Program-made: the position numbers and the translations under genes
In this document: piece by piece, positions 25,535 through 34,586 of the stretch
How positions within the stretch are numbered: position 1 is the stretch's first letter
How the letters are laid out: each line of letters begins with the position of its first letter
DNA from: JBGPTK01 sp963797765
GTDB taxonomy: Bacteria; Acidobacteriota; Terriglobia; Acidiferrales; UBA7541
Reading direction: 5' to 3'
Length of the DNA: 64,000 bases
Assembly (NCBI GenBank): GCA_963797765.1
Contig: CAWCQU010000003.1
Coordinates: forward strand, 682,001-746,000
Notes under the pieces: model-generated
Database searches by the model: none
Told to the model about the DNA's origin: nothing
What the model saw: the letters and a program-made list of their open reading frames with translations, nothing else

Positions 25535-26575
25535 TTAGGAAGGGCTGCCGTCGAGGATGGCGCGAATGGGTTTGGCGAATTCGGCGCTGTCGCGATCGTC
25601 CGTAACTAATTCGATCTGCCTGGGGCTGCCGACGCCGATTCCCAATTGCACGGCGCGCGCGATCTGTTCCTGATCGAAAATCGCGCCGCGGCTTACCTCG
25701 GGCGTAGTCCCGAAATAGCGCAGCAGCGCCACGCCCACCGCGTCAATCGCCACGCGATCCGTTCCGGCCAGAATCACATTCGACTGCACCAATTTGCCGC
25801 TATCCGGCCCGCCGGTTGTGAACGCTTCCACTCCGTCGAGCACAATCAATTCCGGCGCATAAGCCGAGTTGATCTCCGCGATCATCCGCCGCTGGTCGGG
25901 CGAGCTGTGCAATTCACTCATATAATTGTAGGAATCGCCGGGGACGCGCTTGGCCGCCAGGCCCACGGAATTTTTCAAAGACAAAGTAAAGTGTCCGCCG
26001 TAGCGGTGCGTCTTCAAGCAGCAGGTGGTGACCACGCCACCCGCATTTCGCACCACGCTGGGCAGAGCGAAGCCGCGCTCCCAGTGCATGTCCGCATGCT
26101 TGACGGCTTGCCAGTCTTCACTTGGCAGTTCGTCCAGAACGATCGCCTTGACGTTTAATTCCTTCGCCAGGGTGAATGCGCCTTTGGCTTGCATCACTTC
26201 GCGCGTGTTGCCCATGCCGCTGCGGTCGCCGATGGTCAGAGGTCCCGCTCCCATCGCGTTCAGCTTGCGCACCAGCGCGGCCAGTGTGTCATTGTGAGTC
26301 GAGCCGGGAGGCGGATCGGCGCTATTGAAATTCGGTTTGATGAAGATGTCTTTACCGCTGAATTTTTTCATCCCCAGCAGATCAATGACGTGGTTCACTC
26401 CCGCCGCGCGGTCTGTCGTTTTCACGAACGCCACATGCGCGGTTGTCAAACCAACAGTGCTGGGGATCGCGGACGCCGTGGAAGCCCAAATGCCGCTCGT
26501 GGCACGCAAAAGTGGCGACGCCAGCGCCATCCCCCCGAGTCCCATCCCGCTCTTTAAAAATTCTCTACGATCCAT
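25535..26575 (-). CDS. DUF362 domain protein with Tat-type signal
   Basis: 346 residues. MDRREFLKSGMGLGGMALASPLL is a twin-arginine type signal (RREFLK). The body carries the DUF362 hallmarks: VAFVKTTDRAAGV, GKDIFIKPNFNSADPPPGSTHNDTLAALVRKL, TIGDRSGMGNTREVM, CCLKTHRYGGHFTLSLKNSVGL and LIVLDGVEAFTTGGPDSG. DUF362 proteins are often linked to iron-sulfur or cofactor binding, and two adjacent Cys (TTCCLKTH) are the only candidate ligands here. It is exported, folded before transport. RBS GGGAGGG is strong. Confidence 0.9.
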   Translation of the reverse strand: MDRREFLKSGMGLGGMALASPLLRATSGIWASTASAIPSTVGLTTAHVAFVKTTDRAAGVNHVIDLLGMKKFSGKDIFIKPNFNSADPPPGSTHNDTLAALVRKLNAMGAGPLTIGDRSGMGNTREVMQAKGAFTLAKELNVKAIVLDELPSEDWQAVKHADMHWERGFALPSVVRNAGGVVTTCCLKTHRYGGHFTLSLKNSVGLAAKRVPGDSYNYMSELHSSPDQRRMIAEINSAYAPELIVLDGVEAFTTGGPDSGKLVQSNVILAGTDRVAIDAVGVALLRYFGTTPEVSRGAIFDQEQIARAVQLGIGVGSPRQIELVTDDRDSAEFAKPIRAILDGSPS

Positions 26576-26748
26576 GGGCCCTCCCCGCCTCGATCCTGAC
26601 GGCTCTACTTCCTCTATAGACGTATTCTAGCTCCCGATGGCTTCCCATAACGCAAGAATGTGCAGCCAAATGTAGGGGCCGGTTTCAGCAGCGCCCTTTT
26701 TCCTTTCTTCATCGCAACTTTTACGCAGCGATTGCGTATCATTATCGA

Positions 26749-28263
26749 ATGCCTGTGCGCCCGCATTTCAAACTCGCGTTATTTGCGGCCTTATTTTTCA
26801 CCCTCGCTCGCCCCGCCCCAGCGCAAGACGCTGGCAAGATTGTGCAGCAATACGCGAAGGCCGCGGGCGGCGAAAAAGCCCTGGCGCGTATTCAAACGTT
26901 GGCCATCGAAGGAACAATTGCCCCGGGCGCGGACGGCAAATCGGGAACCTTTACGTTTTATACCAAGCTGCCGAACCGCTATTACTCGGAAATGATTTTC
27001 GGTGACAAGGATTTTATCGAAGCCTACAACGGCAAATCCGCCTGGCGCCAGGTGGCCTCGGGAGAATTCAGCACCATGCTGGGCCCCGAAGCCTCGCAAA
27101 TGGAAGCGGCGGCGCAAATCGCCAATTCGCGCTTGCTGAATTTGAAAAAGAGCAAGCTGCTAGTTGTGCTCGGTGGGACATGCCCAAGTGGATGGAAAGG
27201 ATGCTCTGCAGGTAGAGGTGACTACCGCTGCGGGAGCGAAGAGGGAAGTTTTCTTCGATCCTCAATTGCACCTCATCGTCAAGGAATCGGCGCCAGAAGG
27301 TGGGAACGAAATCTTGTATCGCGACTACCGTCCGGAATCGGGGATTCAGATTCCGCATAAACTCGAGTTGCACCGTGGCAATGAAACGTTCTCGATCGAC
27401 GTCACGCGCGTCGAGATCAACGGCAACGTGGGCGAGCGCGTATTCGATTTCCCCCGCAAGTCGCAGGTGCAATTGCCTGATTTGAAGGCGCTGTTCAAGG
27501 AAATCGACCAGAATCAAAAAGCCATCGACAAAATCAAGGAAGATTACAGCGGCACGCGGAACGAAATCGAAACGGAATACGACTCCAACGGCAAGGTGAA
27601 GAAACAGGAAGCCAAGGAATACACTTTTTTCTATCTGAATGGCGATGAGATCTCCACTCTGGTGAAGAAAGACGATAAACCGCTCAGCGCGGACGAACAG
27701 AAAAAAGAAAACGAGCGCGTGCAGAAGCGCATCGAGGAAATCCGCAAAAACCAGGAAAAGAAGGACGCCAAAGAAGCAAAGCCAAGGAAGAAGGGAAGCA
27801 GGATAAGGACGAAGACGTGGGCATCGAGGAGTTTTTGCGCGCCTGCCAATTTGTGAACCCGCGCCGCGAACGATTCCGCGGTCAGGATGTGCTGGTCTTC
27901 GATTTCGAAAAGAATCCGGATTACAAGCCCAGGAAATTGGCGGAAAAAGTGGTACAGCAATTGGCCGGCGTGGTTTGGATCGACGAAAAGGCCCACGACG
28001 TGGCGCGCCTGGAAGCCTATTTCGTGGGAGACGTGAAAATTGCCGGAGGCCTGCTAATTAATCTGCAAAAGGGAACCAGCTTCATTTTCGAGCAAGGCTT
28101 TATCAACAACGAAGTCTGGCTGCCCACGTACAACGAAGTCCATCTTGGCGCGCGAGTATTGCTGCTAAAAGGCTTCAAAGTAAGCGAAGTGACGCGATAC
28201 TCCGACTACAAAAAGTTCCACGTGGAAAGTTTAAGCACAATCGGCCCGCCGAAATCCCCGTAG
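26749..28263 (+). pseudogene. Exported LolA-like protein, split by two frameshifts
   Basis: Three overlapping pieces read as one protein of about 504 residues. Piece one (from 26749) has a signal peptide and QDAGKIVQQYAKAAGGEKALARIQTL, a start shared with acidobacterial outer-membrane lipoprotein-sorting-like proteins. Near 27165 the frame changes to HAQVDGKDALQVEV and a Lys/Glu-rich coiled stretch. At 27780/27781 one missing G (AAGCC for AAGGCC) moves it to AKEEGKQDKDEDVGIEEFLRACQFVN and the conserved-looking end FRGQDVLVFDF...ARLEAYFVGDVKIAGGLL. All three pieces have protein-like composition. The role is unknown. Confidence 0.75.
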
Positions 28264-28356
28264 AAATCCCGCCGGAAATTGCCCGCCGGTCCTGGTAGCA
28301 CAAGCACTACTGCCTCAGCAAATCGAAATACCTGTCAAGGCGTGATGAGATGATCT

Positions 28357-28992
28357 CTAGCCTCCTGCGAACGCGATGAGGTTTCCATCCAGATCTTGCA
28401 CGATGAACGTGCGGGCGCCCCACGGCTCCGTTCTCAACGTCTGGTGGAACGCGACTCCCGCCTTCTGAAACTCCAGGAAAAGCGGCTTGGCGTCGTCGAG
28501 AGTGAGCGTCGCAGAAAGGGCATCAGCTTCCCTGGAACGAAACCCGCTGTCGAACACAGGCCCGCTGACCCTTCGCAGGTTCAGCCGCCCCCCATCGCGA
28601 GCGATCTGAGCGTAAAAGGGCGGTTCTCCATAGGAAAACACGACCTTGAAGCCAAGTTTGTGGACATAAAACGCGGTGGCGGCTTCGAGGTCCGAAACGA
28701 AGACCTGCGGCTCCGACGCGACGATGACGGAGGTACCGACGGTGGAAGCGGGTGATTCTTTCATGCTCCTGACTCCCTTGATCAGCGCCGGCCAACTCTC
28801 AAACCCAGATTTTCGGGCGACAAGCTCCTGCGCATCGCTCAGCTTGAAGCCCGCATCCAAGACTTCTCTGTCAGACAAGTCTCCGAAACTCGCAAGATGC
28901 GATCTGATTTGCACCGCGACAGGGTAATAGCGTTCGCGGTGCCAATGCAGATATCGCTTAGCTTGCTTTCTGAGGTTTTCGAGATTCGACAT
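28357..28992 (-). CDS. VOC/glyoxalase-superfamily protein with N-terminal helical extension
   Basis: 211 residues from the ATG at 28992; the frame opens 12 codons earlier but MSNLENLRKQAKRYLHWHRERYYPVAVQIR is the usual start of this group. Residues 1-75 form the helical segment including LSDAQELVARKSGFESWPALI. Residues ~85-211 are a VOC domain (PQVFVSDLEAATAFYVHKLGFKVVF, PFYAQIARDGGRLNLRR, PWGARTFIVQDLDGNLIAFAG). The helical segment resembles one often found before ankyrin or glyoxalase domains. No substrate can be named. Confidence 0.87.
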   Translation of the reverse strand: MSNLENLRKQAKRYLHWHRERYYPVAVQIRSHLASFGDLSDREVLDAGFKLSDAQELVARKSGFESWPALIKGVRSMKESPASTVGTSVIVASEPQVFVSDLEAATAFYVHKLGFKVVFSYGEPPFYAQIARDGGRLNLRRVSGPVFDSGFRSREADALSATLTLDDAKPLFLEFQKAGVAFHQTLRTEPWGARTFIVQDLDGNLIAFAGG

Positions 28993-29131
28993 GGGCGCTC
29001 TACCGTTGACTTTGTCGTAGGCGGGCAATGCCCCTCCGGCTTGTGAGCCGATGCGCCCTACAGGAGCAGAAAAATGCTAGACAATTCGATTGCCTAAGTC
29101 AAGACGCGGTTCGGGGTTCATGAGATGGCTT

Positions 29132-30946
29132 CTAGGCGAGGTCCTTGCCTACCACATCCAGAAAGCCTTCAATTTCGCTGCGCCGCCAGGAGACCAGCGA
29201 TCCGCGAATCGGGTAGCGCCGGTAGATCCAGTCGAACCAGGCCAGCGCCGACAAGTCCCAGATGGACTCCGCAGGGATCGAAAACTTGGCGCAGTATTCG
29301 TCGAAGAAATCCTGTTCGTCGTTATGGAATTTACCGGCCGTCATTCTCGCGCCTAGCATTTGGCTGAAGCTTCGATTGGCAGCCTGTCCTTTGGTGACCA
29401 GCACGAGTTGCAGCAGGTCAGTCAAGGGAAGCCCCGAAGCGTCGGCATACGACCAATCGACTACTCCCGTCAAGCGATCTCCCTTTTCGTTGGACACCAA
29501 ATTCCCCGGCCATAGATCGCCGTGCATCCACACCGGAGCGGGCGGAGTTTGCTGCAAGAAATTCTTCGCCCGGAGCAATAGCTTGTTCCAGTTTTCGCGG
29601 CTGCCGGCGGGAATCACCTGAGTGAGGTATTCCTCCCTCGGAGCAACCCATGTATTCCAGCAGACAGGCGCGCGGCGTTGCTCCCCAGAGGTCTCCCGGT
29701 GCAAGCCAATCAGAAAATCCAGGCCGAGGCGGTATACCCCTTGGCGATCGATGTACGATCTATGGCAATACTTCAAATCAGAGCCGGAACAATGCGATTC
29801 CACATAGAGTGGCTGGCCCTGGCATTCCAGTTTGGCGAACGGCTCAGGTATGGAAGATAGAAACGGCGAACTGCGAGGAATCGCCCGTCGAACGGCCCGC
29901 AGATTTTCGAATCCTTGATTCAGCCGCTCGCGGGCTTCCAGCGTGATGGGAGTTTTCATCACGAAGTCGCGTCCAGCCGCGTGGTCGCTCGCAAACACCA
30001 CTCCAGCGCCTGTCTCCGAGATCAGCAGATCCGTCAGTTCGAGCCTGGGCGCCGTGCCTTCTTCCGAGGCTCTCCATTGCCTTAATTGTTCGATGGCTTG
30101 CTCGACAAAGCCGGGAGTCAGCGCCGATTTGGCTGCAACGATGGAATAGGAGTGCGCCAGGTATGGCATCAGGCGCGCTTTCCAATGGCGGTGATGCTGG
30201 GCCTTCAGCCGGGTCTTGACGAAAAGATTCTTGCTGGGATGAATGCGGTGTTCGCCGTCCGATAAATGCTCGATCACCCGATAATTCGGATGAGAAACGT
30301 AGAAATGGCTCTTCGAAAATCCGGCTTTGCTCAGCAGCCTTCGGTAGCCCCATCGAGAATAGGTGTAGCTGCGATAGGGCGTGCCGATTTTCCACCGAGA
30401 GAGAAGTTGGGCCAGCGTGCGCGGAAGCAAAGTGACGAATCGGAGCTTGGTATGCTCTTCCGGATGGCCGGAAAAGTATTCATGACTGAGGCGATTGTCC
30501 GTCGCCATGTACAACATCCCTGACGGCTTCAAAACCCGGTTGATTTCGGCTAGAAGATGAATTTGCAGGTCGCGAGGATTTCCCGGCTGGTCCCGGGGGA
30601 TCCATTTCAGCACTCCATTGAGCAATACGACGTCGAAACTCGCGTCGGGGAATGGAAGATGGCGACGGTCTCCCGCGCACACCAGCCGCAGGTTTTGAAT
30701 TCCGGCTTCTTCCGCGCGGCACTGAAGCAGTTGCAACTGCGTGATGCCAAGATCGAGCGCGGTCACTTCTTTCACCTGCGGCGCCAGGTTGATGCTGAAC
30801 GTTCCGGTGCCGCAGCCAAGATCGAGAACCTTTGCTGACGGTTCAAGATGCATCAGAAGTTTTCCGGCGGCGCTCAATTCCGAAAGAATGTAGGTGGCCC
30901 AAAAATCGGCTTGCTCCGTGGATAGGGTTTCGAGAAATGCGGCCAC
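29132..30946 (-). CDS. Methyltransferase-kinase fusion (class I SAM MTase + APH-like kinase)
   Basis: 604 residues. Residues ~25-180 form a class I SAM methyltransferase: motif I VLDLGCGTGTF at 40-50, the acidic strand TALDLG, DASFDVVLLNGVL and LKPSGMLYMATDN. Residues ~320-604 form an aminoglycoside-phosphotransferase/choline-kinase-like kinase: RDFVMKTP with the ATP lysine, the hinge YVESHCSG, the catalytic loop HGDLWPGNL (His475, Asp477, Asn482) and VVDW near 497. All catalytic residues of both domains are present. The order and pairing recall WbdD, which phosphorylates and methylates O-antigen ends to stop growth. An N-terminal zinc-ribbon piece lies upstream in another frame. Confidence 0.88.
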   Translation of the reverse strand: MAAFLETLSTEQADFWATYILSELSAAGKLLMHLEPSAKVLDLGCGTGTFSINLAPQVKEVTALDLGITQLQLLQCRAEEAGIQNLRLVCAGDRRHLPFPDASFDVVLLNGVLKWIPRDQPGNPRDLQIHLLAEINRVLKPSGMLYMATDNRLSHEYFSGHPEEHTKLRFVTLLPRTLAQLLSRWKIGTPYRSYTYSRWGYRRLLSKAGFSKSHFYVSHPNYRVIEHLSDGEHRIHPSKNLFVKTRLKAQHHRHWKARLMPYLAHSYSIVAAKSALTPGFVEQAIEQLRQWRASEEGTAPRLELTDLLISETGAGVVFASDHAAGRDFVMKTPITLEARERLNQGFENLRAVRRAIPRSSPFLSSIPEPFAKLECQGQPLYVESHCSGSDLKYCHRSYIDRQGVYRLGLDFLIGLHRETSGEQRRAPVCWNTWVAPREEYLTQVIPAGSRENWNKLLLRAKNFLQQTPPAPVWMHGDLWPGNLVSNEKGDRLTGVVDWSYADASGLPLTDLLQLVLVTKGQAANRSFSQMLGARMTAGKFHNDEQDFFDEYCAKFSIPAESIWDLSALAWFDWIYRRYPIRGSLVSWRRSEIEGFLDVVGKDLA

Positions 30947-30949
30947 TCC

Positions 30950-31358
30950 TCTCTTGCCACCCTAACTGTTGAACCATGCCGTGAATTCGCAAGAGATCTT
31001 CGTTCGCCATCGTGGAATAGCGGGAATTCGTGTGCTTTGAGAAGATTGGGATTCCCGCAGCCACGGGATAGCTGCATTTGCACAGAGAACATTCCATGCC
31101 GAAAGCACAATTGCTCAATGCTTCCAGGCACGCCGGGCACGCGTATTGAACTGATTCGCTTGCGGCGGCAGGCATGGATTGGCGATGTTGCCCGGCGCCG
31201 TTAGGCACCCGGCCTCCCACTGACATTTCAGGACCACTACTAAGATCAGACATAGGAAGATGAGCAAAACGCGCCGCTAAAGCCGCCTGAACTTGAGAGG
31301 TGTATGTACTGCCCGGGGTAGTACTGGCAACCTGAGGTCCAGATCGTGGGCATTCCAA
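30950..31358 (-). pseudogene. N-terminal zinc-ribbon piece of the methyltransferase-kinase gene, out of frame
   Basis: After ~70 residues with little character, the frame encodes YACPACLEALSNCAFGMECSLCKCSYPVAAGIPIF, the CxxC...CxxC zinc ribbon (Trm112-like) that often precedes SAM methyltransferases. It then reads HGMVQQLGWQE, the usual lead-in to such a methyltransferase. At about 30950 the frame changes; removing one base continues into GVAAFLETLSTEQADFW of the downstream ORF. The two pieces were therefore one protein of at least ~690 residues. The true start is unclear; an ATG near 31254 is possible. Confidence 0.75.
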
Positions 31359-31592
31359 CTGCTCCTGAATGAAACAACTACGAGAATGGGTGATTTTGTA
31401 ACCGTCCAGAATGGAATTTATTTGCCGAACTAGGGAAAATTGCTGATTGATTGGTATCCGTGCTTTGGGGCGTCCCGGCTGAAGATTCAGGCTCGGCCCG
31501 GTTCTCGAATCTGGTTGAGTTGAGCGAACAAGCCATCCAATATTGCGGGGGTTGCAGCCGCTAATTCAGTAGGATAGAGTTACAGCACAGAC

Positions 31593-31678
31593 GCCGGAGT
31601 GGCGGAATGGCAGACGCGGCGGACTCAAAATCCGTTGGTCGCAAGGCCGTGTGGGTTCGACTCCCTCCTCCGGCACCA
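31593..31678 (+). tRNA. tRNA-Leu (anticodon CAA)
   Basis: 86 nt including an encoded CCA. Acceptor arms GCCGGAG (31593-31599) and CTCCGGC pair, followed by A-CCA. The anticodon stem GCGGA/TCCGT encloses CTCAAAA, giving CAA, which reads UUG. The long variable arm (GTTGGTCGCAAGGCCGTGT) and T-loop GGTTCGACTCC are class II features typical of leucine tRNA. It stands alone. No duplicated 3' end was seen nearby, so there is no sign of an integrated element using it. Confidence 0.95.
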
Positions 31679-31691
31679 GCTCTTTTTCAGT

Positions 31692-31940
31692 CTACGGATA
31701 TTTCTTGCGGAACACTTCCTGGATGTGGGTGAGTTTGTCTTCGAGGGCAAAGACTTCTTCCTGGCGGCCGAGTGCTCTGGCATGGCCGATGGCTTCGTTC
31801 AGGGCTTGCTTGGCATAGCTCAAGCGGATATTGGCCGCTCCGCGATTGGATTCCTGGCGCATTTCTTCGAAGGCGCGGTCGGCCAGTTCGGCGCAGATCA
31901 GCATGCGATCTGCTCGTTTGTGCATTTCTTCATCGTTCAT
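31692..31940 (-). CDS. Small helical protein coupled to the DUF72 gene
   Basis: 82 residues from the ATG at 31940, which overlaps the DUF72 stop by four bases (ATGA). The longer frame upstream is the DUF72 gene in another frame. The protein is predicted all-helical and charged (MNDEEMHKRADRMLICAELADRAFEEMRQESNRGAANIRLSYAKQALNEAIGHARAL), with no recognised motif. The overlap indicates translational coupling and perhaps a shared function. Its 3' end lies 14 bp from the tRNA. Confidence 0.7.
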   Translation of the reverse strand: MNDEEMHKRADRMLICAELADRAFEEMRQESNRGAANIRLSYAKQALNEAIGHARALGRQEEVFALEDKLTHIQEVFRKKYP

Positions 31941-32743
31941 TTCTTCGCCAAAAGTTCCTGGAACAGGCGGACCGTGCCGGGGCCGAAGCCGGCATAGTGA
32001 TTGTTGGCGTAGGCGAAGATGGGGATTCCTCGCCCGTTTATCTTCCAGCAGATGTTGGCCCATTCGCGCAGTTCCGGCTTCCGGTCAACTATGAGACGGT
32101 CCCAGATCTTGGTGCGTTCCTCGATCCCTTTGCGGTCGCCCAGCCAGCGGATATAAGCAAAGTCCGCGGTCACCGGATCGATGCGCTTGAACCATTCTTC
32201 GGGACGCGGCATCCAGGACTGATCGATCAAAGCCAAAGCCACGCCGCATTCGCGCAGGGGATCAATAAATGCCGGGACCAGCCAGTTTTTGTTGCGGATT
32301 TCCAGCGCGAATCGAAAACCCTTGGGTAGCTGCTTCAAGAAGGGAAGCAAGCGAGCCAGAAAATCGTCCACCGTGGGAAACGCCTTTCGATTGAAGTAAG
32401 GAAACTGCAACAACAAGGGACCGAGCTTCTCGCCGAGAATCTCCATCGCCGCTAAAAACTTTTTGAACTCATCTTCGCAATCCTTCAGCACCAGTTCGTG
32501 CGTGATGGTTTGCGGCACCTTGGCGGCGAAAAGAAAATTTGCGGGCGTTTTTTCGTACCAGCCGCGCACCATGCTGGCGCGCGGAATCGCGTAGAAAGTG
32601 CTGTCCACTTCAACGGTGTCAAACTGCGTGGCGTAGTAGCTCAGATAGTCGGCAGGCTTCAGCCCCGCTGGATAGAAAGCCTCCGGCCAGCCGGCCGCCG
32701 TGAAGGCAGATGTCCCCAGTCGGATGGGAGGCAGATTGCTCAT
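31937..32743 (-). CDS. DUF72 (YecE-like) protein
   Basis: 268 residues from the ATG at 32743; the frame is open to 33085 but the extra 114 residues are arginine/proline-rich noise antisense to another gene. IRLGTSAFTAAGWPEAFYPAGL, YYATQFDTVEVDSTFYAIPRASMVRGW, FLFAAKVPQTITHE, LGPLLLQFPYFNRKAFP and the closing IPIFAYANNHYAGFGPGTVRLFQELL are the DUF72 TIM-barrel blocks. Members have an NNH motif and an unknown function. It forms a two-gene unit with the coupled small protein. Confidence 0.9.
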   Translation of the reverse strand: MSNLPPIRLGTSAFTAAGWPEAFYPAGLKPADYLSYYATQFDTVEVDSTFYAIPRASMVRGWYEKTPANFLFAAKVPQTITHELVLKDCEDEFKKFLAAMEILGEKLGPLLLQFPYFNRKAFPTVDDFLARLLPFLKQLPKGFRFALEIRNKNWLVPAFIDPLRECGVALALIDQSWMPRPEEWFKRIDPVTADFAYIRWLGDRKGIEERTKIWDRLIVDRKPELREWANICWKINGRGIPIFAYANNHYAGFGPGTVRLFQELLAKK

Positions 32744-32895
32744 GGAAGGGATTCTATGCGGGCAACGGGTCCGGCGACAAGAGTGGTGCCGGGTACTAGA
32801 GCTTGCCTGGCGAGCATTTTGGATGCCGGCGGCCTTCCGGCGCCTTCCCGCGTCCTGGAACCGTGGCGGGTACTTTTCGCGACAACATTCTGTAA

Positions 32896-33432
32896 ATGGC
32901 CTCATATCCATGGAATTGCGATGGTCTCGTTGTGGATTTGCGTGAGGCCGTTGATTGTGCGGTGCGAGCGGTGGATTCGGGACAGCCGGTATACGATTTG
33001 AAGACGATGGAAGAAAGAGTGGGCGATTCCCTGGGGCCGCGGCGATTCGGTGTGACCATGGTGGGATTTTTTGCTGCAGTTGCATTGCTGATGGCGGCGA
33101 TTGGCCTGTTCGGAATCATCAGTTATTCGGTGACGCAACGAACGCAGGAAATCGGCGTGCGCATCGCGCTGGGCGCGCAACGCAGCGATGTGCTGAAACT
33201 GATTCTCGGTCAGGGATTGCGCCTGGCCCTGGCCGGCGTGGGAATTGGACTGATCGGCTCGCTGGCGCTCACTCGCGTGCTTTCGAGCTTACTTTATGGA
33301 GTAAGCTCAACTGATCCCGTAACGTTTGGGGCCGTGGCACTTTTGCTGGCGTTCGTTGCGTTGTTCGCCTGCTACTTGCCCGCGGGTCGCGCCATGCGCG
33401 TCGATCCCATTGTGGCGCTGCGGTATGAATAG
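32896..33432 (+). pseudogene. Truncated ADOP permease (C-terminal FtsX domain only)
   Basis: 178 residues that match only the last fifth of an ADOP permease: VDSGQPVYDLKTMEERVGDSLGPRRF, the FtsX helices FAAVALLMAAIGLFGIISYSVTQRTQEIGVRIALGAQRSDVLKLILGQGL and the terminal MRVDPIVALRYE. Complete family members are ~800 residues, so the N-terminal three quarters are gone, with the break near 32900. It is most like the ADOP gene at 34972 and may be the remnant of a duplication. It is probably not functional. Confidence 0.85.
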
Positions 33433-33569
33433 GAGTCGGGATCATAAATCCGGAACGCAGGTGTTAGCAGCAAGTGAGTGCCAGATAACCTCAAACAATC
33501 CCAAGCCGTGCAAGCGGGGGGGCCCGCAAACACCCAGGAACCGATCGTCCACGAAGCTGGATCGTTTCG

Positions 33570-34586
33570 TCAGACCTTCTGCGGGCTCAGTCCGTAGTTA
33601 TCGCATAAAAAATTCTGCACTCTGTCCGCCAATTGGTCATAATTTCCCTTGTCGTAGGTGAGGCACTCCCAGTTTCTGAGGTCCGCCGGCAAGTTCAGGA
33701 CCAAGGTACTCTCCGAAATCAGAAGGACATCCTTTTCGAGCCCCATTGCTAGACCCAACTCGTAATACACATTAAGATTGTTCTCGTCGACCTTAACGGC
33801 GATGAGGCGGCACCTCTTGATGTACCGACCAATTTTTTCAAGTATCTGGCCAGATTCAACTTTTGAATCAGCCCTGACGGGGCTCAGACCACAGGATTCA
33901 ATTCCGGTTTTGATGCCGTGCTTCCAAGCCTTATCATTCTCATCATTTTGTGTGAAGCGCATCACGATGAAGACTTCCTGAGGTTCTAGTAGGAGTGGGC
34001 GACCGGAAGTCTCCGCTCGAACGAGTGACACGATTCTTGTCACTGCGTTAATAGCCCCTTCGTCGGTACCTAGCCCCTTCAATGTGCCAACGCATCTTGG
34101 GCATAGATTCCCGGCAGCCATGCCCAGTCTGATATTCGACTTTTCGGTTGCCATATCGTAGACACAGCCAACGGGTGGCTCGTGTACCAAATTCATAGCC
34201 ATTTCTTCGCTCATATCTGCGGAGAAATGAATGAGGGCCTGGGCAATTTGATAGATTACGTAGGCCTTCAGGGATGGAGGGGCATAATCCGTCTCCCAGT
34301 CGGCAGTCGTGATTATCGCCGACGATCTGTACTCATGGGAGAACCAATTATCATCAAAGGGATCTTCGGTGAGAAATATTGAATGGCTGTCTTGTAAGTT
34401 GCTTTCCATTTGAGAGCACACGGCACTTGGATTTATCGGCTTTCTGGTCGGAGCAAGTCGGGAGTCGCTCCCGTATTCGAGATGGTAGTATTTTTGGGAA
34501 GCATTTATTAGAGACACTGCAATGCGAAGGCGCTTGCTGTGTAAGTTTGACGGATCAGCGACGACGAGGATTTTCATGGGTGGCAT
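33570..34586 (-). CDS. Two-domain protein with C-terminal TIR/deoxyribosyltransferase-like domain
   Basis: 338 residues with good RBS (AAAGGAG). The C-terminal ~134 residues match the TIR-like/nucleoside deoxyribosyltransferase-like fold seen in many bacterial immunity effectors: VFIVMRF strand at ~205, GLSPVRADSKVESGQILEKIGRYIKRCRLIAVKVDENN, and NVYYELGLAMGLEKDVLLISE with the likely catalytic Glu in YYELG (~276). The N-terminal ~200 residues have no family I can name. They contain H120, H135, C141 and CPRC (162-165), which could form a zinc site. The gene and its flanks look AT-richer than the rest. A defence role is an inference. Confidence 0.7.
   Translation of the reverse strand: MPPMKILVVADPSNLHSKRLRIAVSLINASQKYYHLEYGSDSRLAPTRKPINPSAVCSQMESNLQDSHSIFLTEDPFDDNWFSHEYRSSAIITTADWETDYAPPSLKAYVIYQIAQALIHFSADMSEEMAMNLVHEPPVGCVYDMATEKSNIRLGMAAGNLCPRCVGTLKGLGTDEGAINAVTRIVSLVRAETSGRPLLLEPQEVFIVMRFTQNDENDKAWKHGIKTGIESCGLSPVRADSKVESGQILEKIGRYIKRCRLIAVKVDENNLNVYYELGLAMGLEKDVLLISESTLVLNLPADLRNWECLTYDKGNYDQLADRVQNFLCDNYGLSPQKV

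Noticed and set aside
31599..31997. 132-codon ORF starting within the tRNA
   Set aside because: It begins inside tRNA-Leu and runs antisense to the DUF72-coupled gene; no protein-like features.
32744..33085. Long N-terminal extension of the DUF72 protein
   Set aside because: Arginine/proline-rich and antisense to the ADOP fragment. The conserved DUF72 start is at 32743.
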